From Acetobacteraceae bacterium (GTDB lineage Bacteria; Pseudomonadota; Alphaproteobacteria; Acetobacterales; Acetobacteraceae): a DNA stretch of 9,256 nucleotides. Below the pieces are notes generated by a model. That model was not told the DNA's origin. It saw nothing but the letters and a program-made list of their open reading frames with translations, and searched no databases. Made by a program: the position numbers and the translations under genes. Of this stretch, positions 6,231-9,256 are shown piece after piece. The stretch lies in the NCBI GenBank assembly GCA_025356735.1, contig JANXRT010000061.1, forward strand, positions 1-9,256, read 5' to 3'. Every line of letters begins with the position of its first letter. The first letter of the stretch is position 1.

Positions 6231-6887
6231 TCACGCCTTCAGAAGCAGCGTCGCGATCTCGGGCAAATCGGAGAACCGGTGCGCGATGGAGGCGGCGCCG
6301 ACGGCCATGGCGGCGGTGCCGTAGCCCCAGCTGCAGAAGATGCACGGCATCCCCGCGGCCCGGGCCGCATTCACGTCATTGGCGTGGTCACCGGCCATCA
6401 CCGCCGCCTCGACCGTCCCGCCGGCGGTGGCGAGGGTTGCGAGTAGATGGGCCGGATCCGGTTTGCGACTGGGAAAGCTGTCGCCGCCGCCGATGCTGGC
6501 GAACCGGTCCGCGATGCCCATCGCCGCCAGCAGCTTTCGCGCCGCTGCCTCGGGCTTGTTGGTGCACACCGCCAGACGCCAGTCTTTGTCGAGAAACCAG
6601 TCCAGCGTGGCTGCCACGCCCGGATACAACGTGCTGTCGACCGCCGCGTTGACCTCGTAATCATGGAGGAAGTCGTCTATTGCAGTGTCGTCCACGGCGG
6701 TCCGGCGGGCGTCAAACGCGCGCCGCACCAGGGCGGCAGCGCCATCGCCGACCATTGACGCGGTCTGTGCGTCGGAGAACGCCGGCAGGCCGCGTGAGCG
6801 CATCAGCCGGTTGAGCGACATCGCAAGATCCGGCACGGAATCGACCAGCGTGCCATCAAGGTCCAGTATCAAGGTCGGCGCGGCCAT
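6231..6887 (-). CDS. gph: Phosphoglycolate phosphatase (HAD superfamily)
   Basis: HAD-family phosphatase expected to hydrolyse 2-phosphoglycolate to glycolate and phosphate, clearing a by-product of DNA repair or oxygenase chemistry. 218 residues, a typical length for Gph. Motif I DLDGTLVDS with nucleophile Asp9 and Asp11; a helical cap (about 17-87, SLNRLMRSRGLP then MVGDGAAALVRRAF); motif II VCTN with Thr109; motif III Lys142 in SRKPDP; motif IV MAGDHANDVNAA with Asp167 and Asp171. The cap sequence MVGDGAAALVRRAF is Gph-like. The start is the ATG at 6887, which has GGAG six bases upstream; the frame is open further to 7322, but that extension runs across the glmU promoter and coding region and is not credible. 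It is divergent from glmU. Substrate specificity within HAD phosphatases is less certain than the fold. Confidence 0.9.
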   Translation of the reverse strand: MAAPTLILDLDGTLVDSVPDLAMSLNRLMRSRGLPAFSDAQTASMVGDGAAALVRRAFDARRTAVDDTAIDDFLHDYEVNAAVDSTLYPGVAATLDWFLDKDWRLAVCTNKPEAAARKLLAAMGIADRFASIGGGDSFPSRKPDPAHLLATLATAGGTVEAAVMAGDHANDVNAARAAGMPCIFCSWGYGTAAMAVGAASIAHRFSDLPEIATLLLKA

Positions 6888-6896
6888 GTCGTGCTC

Positions 6897-6913
6897 CGTC
6901 GCAGGGCGCGACG
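6897..6913. repeat. Perfect inverted repeat in the gph leader
   Basis: CGTCGC-AGGGC-GCGACG, 6-bp arms around a 5-base loop. On the gph transcript it abuts, by one base, the GGAG ribosome site at 6894-6897. A stem here could partly hide that site, or the repeat could be an operator; chance occurrence in GC-rich DNA is also possible. Confidence 0.4.
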
Positions 6914-6932
6914 AAGCCGGCCACGGATTGCT

Positions 6933-6962
6933 TTGACAGGAAGGGCCGCGCACCGCTACCCA
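6933..6962 (+). promoter_or_regulatory. Candidate glmU promoter
   Basis: A perfect TTGACA at 6933-6938 followed after 18 bases by TACCCA (6957-6962), which shares only TA with the -10 consensus. The predicted transcription start near 6969 would leave a leader of about 50 bases for glmU. The region lies in the 133-base gap between gph and glmU. The -35 is convincing, the -10 is not. Confidence 0.45.
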
Positions 6963-6966
6963 AAAG

Positions 6967-6995
6967 CCGGGTTTGGCCCGGTGCGATATTCGCAT
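6967..6995 (+). repeat. Two adjacent short hairpins in the glmU leader
   Basis: CCGGG-TTTGG-CCCGG (6967-6981) is followed directly by TGCGA-TAT-TCGCA (6982-6994). Both have perfect 5-bp arms and lie between the candidate promoter and the ribosome site GGAG at 7008-7011. They may be mRNA structures or protein-binding dyads; nothing in them matches a riboswitch I know. Confidence 0.35.
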
Positions 6996-7020
6996 GCTGA
7001 AGATTTTGGAGCAGGCGGTC

Positions 7021-8343
7021 ATGACGCGAGCAGCCACCGCAATAATCCTGGCGGCGGGGTTCGGCAGCCGGATGAAGTCGGCGCTGCCGAAGACCCTGCA
7101 TCCGATCGCCGGCCGCACCATGCTGCGCCACCTGCTGTCAAGCTGCGAAGCGGTGTTCGAGCGCATCGTCGTGGTTGTCGGCCCAGCGATGGAGAACGTC
7201 GCGGCGGCTGCATCCCCGCACGCGAGCGTCGTGCAGCATGATCGTCTCGGCACCAGCCACGCCGCCCTGCAGGCAGAGGCGCTGTTCGGCGACGGCGAGG
7301 TGGCGGTGCTGTATGCCGACAACCCGCTGATCCGGCCGGCGACGCTGCATGCCCTGCTCGACCGGCGCCAGAAGGGCGATGCCGGACTGGCGTTGCTGGC
7401 GATGCGGCCAGCTGATCCCGGCCGCTACGGGCGGGTCATCGGCGCGGGTGGCGAGGTCGAGCGGATCGTCGAATGGGCCGACGCAACCGAGGTGGAGCGG
7501 GAGCAGGGCCTGTGCAACGCCGGCGTGCTGTGCGCGCACGCTGCCGACATGCGGCGATGGCTGCATGCGGTCCGCAGCGACAACAGCAAGGGCGAATACT
7601 ACCTGACCGACCTGGTCACGCTGGCCCGGGCCGAGGGTGCCAAGGTGGCCGCCATCGAGGCACCGTTCGACGAGCTGCGTGGCGTCAACTCCCGCATTGA
7701 GCTGGCCGAGGCGGAGGCCGTGGTGCAATGGCGCTTGCGCCGCGAAGCGATGGCGGCCGGCGTGACCATGACGGATCCGGGATCTGTGTTCCTGTGCGCC
7801 GACACGGTGCTGGAAGCCGACGTCACGCTCGGTCCCAACGTGGTATTCGGCCCCGGCGTTCACGTCGAGGCCGGATCGGTGATCCACGCCTTCAGCCACC
7901 TCGAAGGCTGCACCGTCGGACGCGATTGCCGCATTGGGCCTTATGCCAGGCTGCGGCGCGACACCGAGATCGGGGCAGGGGCGCATATCGGCAACTTCGT
8001 CGAGCTGAAGGCGACGAAGTTCGGCGCCGGCGCCAAGGCCAGCCACCTGACCTATCTCGGCGACGCCACCGTCGGCGCCCGCAGCAACATCGGTGCCGGC
8101 ACCATCACTTGCAACTACGACGGTTTTTCCAAACACCGCACCACGATCGGGGAAGATGTCTTCATCGGCTCCGACACGGCGTTGGTGGCGCCCGTCACCG
8201 TCGGCAACGGCGCGATCACCGGCGCCGGTAGCGTGATAACGTCCAACGTGCAACCGGACGCCTTGGCCGTGGCGCGCGGCCGGCAGGTCGAGAAACCCGG
8301 CTATGCGGCGCATTTCCGCGCCATCCGAACCAAGAAGGCATAG
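7021..8343 (+). CDS. glmU: Bifunctional GlmU: UDP-GlcNAc pyrophosphorylase / glucosamine-1-phosphate N-acetyltransferase
   Basis: Cytosolic enzyme making UDP-GlcNAc for peptidoglycan and LPS in two steps: acetylation of glucosamine-1-P, then uridylyl transfer. 440 residues from the ATG at 7021 (GGAG nine bases upstream); the earlier in-frame TTG 6973 and ATG 6994 lack a ribosome site and precede the family's usual N-terminus. Uridylyltransferase half: LAAGFGSRMKSALPKTLHP (10-28), LGTSHA (76-81), metal Asp100 in YADNPLI, GRYGRVI (134-140), Glu151, Asn166 in CNAGVL, Asn223 in RGVNSR. Acetyltransferase left-handed beta helix: hexapeptide repeats from about 252, RLRRDTEIGAGAHIGNFVELK (310-330), catalytic His342 in KASHLTYLGDATVG, GAGTITCNYDG (358-368), GSDTALVAPVTVG (383-395). 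All expected catalytic residues are present. The usual G-D-V/T-P-L is here A-D-N-P-L. Four bases separate it from glmS. Confidence 0.97.
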   Translation: MTRAATAIILAAGFGSRMKSALPKTLHPIAGRTMLRHLLSSCEAVFERIVVVVGPAMENVAAAASPHASVVQHDRLGTSHAALQAEALFGDGEVAVLYADNPLIRPATLHALLDRRQKGDAGLALLAMRPADPGRYGRVIGAGGEVERIVEWADATEVEREQGLCNAGVLCAHAADMRRWLHAVRSDNSKGEYYLTDLVTLARAEGAKVAAIEAPFDELRGVNSRIELAEAEAVVQWRLRREAMAAGVTMTDPGSVFLCADTVLEADVTLGPNVVFGPGVHVEAGSVIHAFSHLEGCTVGRDCRIGPYARLRRDTEIGAGAHIGNFVELKATKFGAGAKASHLTYLGDATVGARSNIGAGTITCNYDGFSKHRTTIGEDVFIGSDTALVAPVTVGNGAITGAGSVITSNVQPDALAVARGRQVEKPGYAAHFRAIRTKKA

Positions 8344-8347
8344 ACAG

Positions 8348-9256
8348 ATGTGCGGTATCATGGGCGTGATCGGCGACCGCGCGGCGGCTCCGCTGCTGCT
8401 GGAGGCGCTCCGCCGGCTCGAGTACCGCGGTTACGACAGCGCTGGCATCGCGACCCTCGTCAACGGCCATATCGAGCGGCGTCGCGCCGAGGGCAAGCTG
8501 ATCAACCTGACTCGGTCGCTGGAGGCGCTGCCGCTGTCCGGCACCACCGGCATCGGCCACACGCGGTGGGCGACGCATGGCGCGCCGACCGAGACCAACG
8601 CCCATCCGCACGGCACTGAGCTTGTTTCCGTGGTCCATAACGGCATCATCGAGAATCACGCCGAACTCCGTGCCTCGCTTGAGGCCGACGGGCAGGTGTT
8701 CTCGACCGAGACCGACACCGAGACCGTGGCGCAGCTGGTCGACTTCAACCTCCGGCGCGGCATGACGCCGATCGAGGCCGCCGGCGCCGCGTTCCGCCGG
8801 CTGGAGGGCGCCTACGCGCTGGCGATCATCTTCGCGGGGCATCCCGAGTTGATCATCGGCGCCCAGCACGGCGCGCCGCTGGCGGTCGGCTTCGGCGACG
8901 ACGAGATGTTCGTGGGCTCCGACGCGCTGGCGTTGGCGCCGCTGACCCGACGGATCGCCTATCTGCAGGATGGCGACTGGACGGTGGTCGACCGCCAAGG
9001 CGCGCAGTTCTTCGACCGGACCGGCACGCCGATCGAGCGGGAGGTGAAGCTCACGCGGCTGACCGGCGCCTCAATTGGCAAGGGCAACTTTCGCCATTTC
9101 ATGGAAAAGGAGCTGCACGAGCATCCCAGCGTCATCGGCCAAGCGCTGCGCCGGATGATCGACCCGGCCACCCGGATCGCCGCCCTGCCGGAACTGCCGT
9201 TCGACTTGGCGCGCATCCCGCGGATTACGGTCGCCGCCTGCGGGTCGGCCTACTAC
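8348..9256 (+). CDS. glmS: GlmS, glutamine--fructose-6-phosphate aminotransferase (isomerising), N-terminal half
   Basis: Makes glucosamine-6-phosphate from fructose-6-phosphate and glutamine, the committed step of amino-sugar synthesis in the cytosol. 303 residues are visible out of about 607 usual; the gene runs off the right edge. Seen: Cys2, the glutaminase nucleophile, in MCGIMGVIG (exposed after Met removal), LEYRGYDSAGIA (24-35), GIGHTRWATHGAPTETNAHPH (68-88), VVHNGIIENH (95-104), TDTETVAQLV (122-131), LEGAYALAI (152-160) and FVGSD (188-192). The inter-domain segment FRHFMEKELHEHP (248-260) leads to VAACGSAYY (295-303), the opening of the first sugar-isomerase (SIS) domain. It starts 4 bases after the glmU stop with AAGAAGG in the end of glmU, so the two are one operon. 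No glmS ribozyme could fit in the 4-base gap, as expected outside Gram-positives. Confidence 0.97.
   Translation, partial: MCGIMGVIGDRAAAPLLLEALRRLEYRGYDSAGIATLVNGHIERRRAEGKLINLTRSLEALPLSGTTGIGHTRWATHGAPTETNAHPHGTELVSVVHNGIIENHAELRASLEADGQVFSTETDTETVAQLVDFNLRRGMTPIEAAGAAFRRLEGAYALAIIFAGHPELIIGAQHGAPLAVGFGDDEMFVGSDALALAPLTRRIAYLQDGDWTVVDRQGAQFFDRTGTPIEREVKLTRLTGASIGKGNFRHFMEKELHEHPSVIGQALRRMIDPATRIAALPELPFDLARIPRITVAACGSAYY

Noticed and set aside
5419..6345. 308-codon minus-strand open frame over the DUF3108 gene
   Set aside because: It also overlaps the end of gph. The plus-strand reading has a signal peptide and family-like strands, whereas this one is Arg/His-rich noise.
6888..7322. N-terminal extension of the phosphatase (145 codons upstream of the ATG at 6887)
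   Set aside because: It would overlap the glmU start and intergenic region. The HAD motif I sits at the N-terminus of the short form as in the family, and the ATG at 6887 has a GGAG ribosome site.
8344..8347. glmS ribozyme or other leader riboswitch before glmS
   Set aside because: There are only 4 bases between glmU and glmS, and no ribozyme core is visible upstream in glmU or in the glmU leader.
7138..8361. 407-codon minus-strand open frame
   Set aside because: It lies entirely antisense to glmU, whose motifs are unambiguous. Its protein has no recognisable motif and no ribosome site was evident.
1..9256. Mobile element, CRISPR array, toxin-antitoxin or phage-defence genes
   Set aside because: No transposase, integrase, direct-repeat array, small paired genes or defence domains were seen. 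The tRNA-Val 3' end has no integrase or second copy of the 3' end beside it, so there is no sign of an attachment-site island within the window.

Overview
The window is GC-rich, densely coded bacterial chromosome. It contains nine protein-coding genes, two of them cut by the window edges, and one tRNA. Gene content and protein style (glmU-glmS in tandem with a divergent phosphoglycolate phosphatase, a glk-tkt pair, a DUF3108 periplasmic protein) suggest an alphaproteobacterium, most plausibly Rhodospirillales/Acetobacteraceae. That placement is an inference from family resemblance, not a database result. I see no insertion sequence, phage gene, CRISPR array, integrase or rRNA, and no stretch over 300 bases without a gene; the longest gap is 133 bases.

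Layout. (1) Bases 1-1823, minus strand: glucokinase followed by transketolase, whose C-terminal part runs off the left edge. Together they feed glucose into the sugar-phosphate pool and the non-oxidative pentose phosphate pathway. (2) Bases 1930-3998, plus strand and divergent from glk: a HlyD-type membrane fusion protein, starting at a TTG with an excellent ribosome binding site, translationally coupled by a 4-base overlap to a compact 12-TM FUSC-family permease. This looks like a two-gene small-molecule efflux pump. (3) Bases 4107-5210: a luciferase-like flavin-dependent monooxygenase with its own near-consensus sigma-70 promoter. (4) Bases 5218-5292, minus strand: tRNA-Val(CAC) with encoded CCA, ending only 7 bases from the oxidoreductase stop codon. 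(5) Bases 5392-6210: a secreted DUF3108 protein. (6) Bases 6231-6887, minus strand: phosphoglycolate phosphatase of the HAD superfamily. (7) From 7021 to the right edge: glmU then glmS, the amino-sugar pathway from fructose-6-phosphate to UDP-GlcNAc for peptidoglycan and LPS. glmS is cut where its first SIS domain begins.

How they work together. glk, tkt, glmU and glmS all act around the glucose-6-P/fructose-6-P node and are housekeeping. The accessory-looking part is 1930-5210 (efflux pair plus flavin monooxygenase). A detoxification or oxidised-small-molecule export role is conceivable, but the strong promoter in front of the oxidoreductase argues that it is controlled separately. I did not find convincing evidence of a wholly new system. 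The most worthwhile leads are the stripped-down FUSC/HlyD pump, the orphan flavin oxidoreductase, and the leader-trailer pairing around the tRNA.
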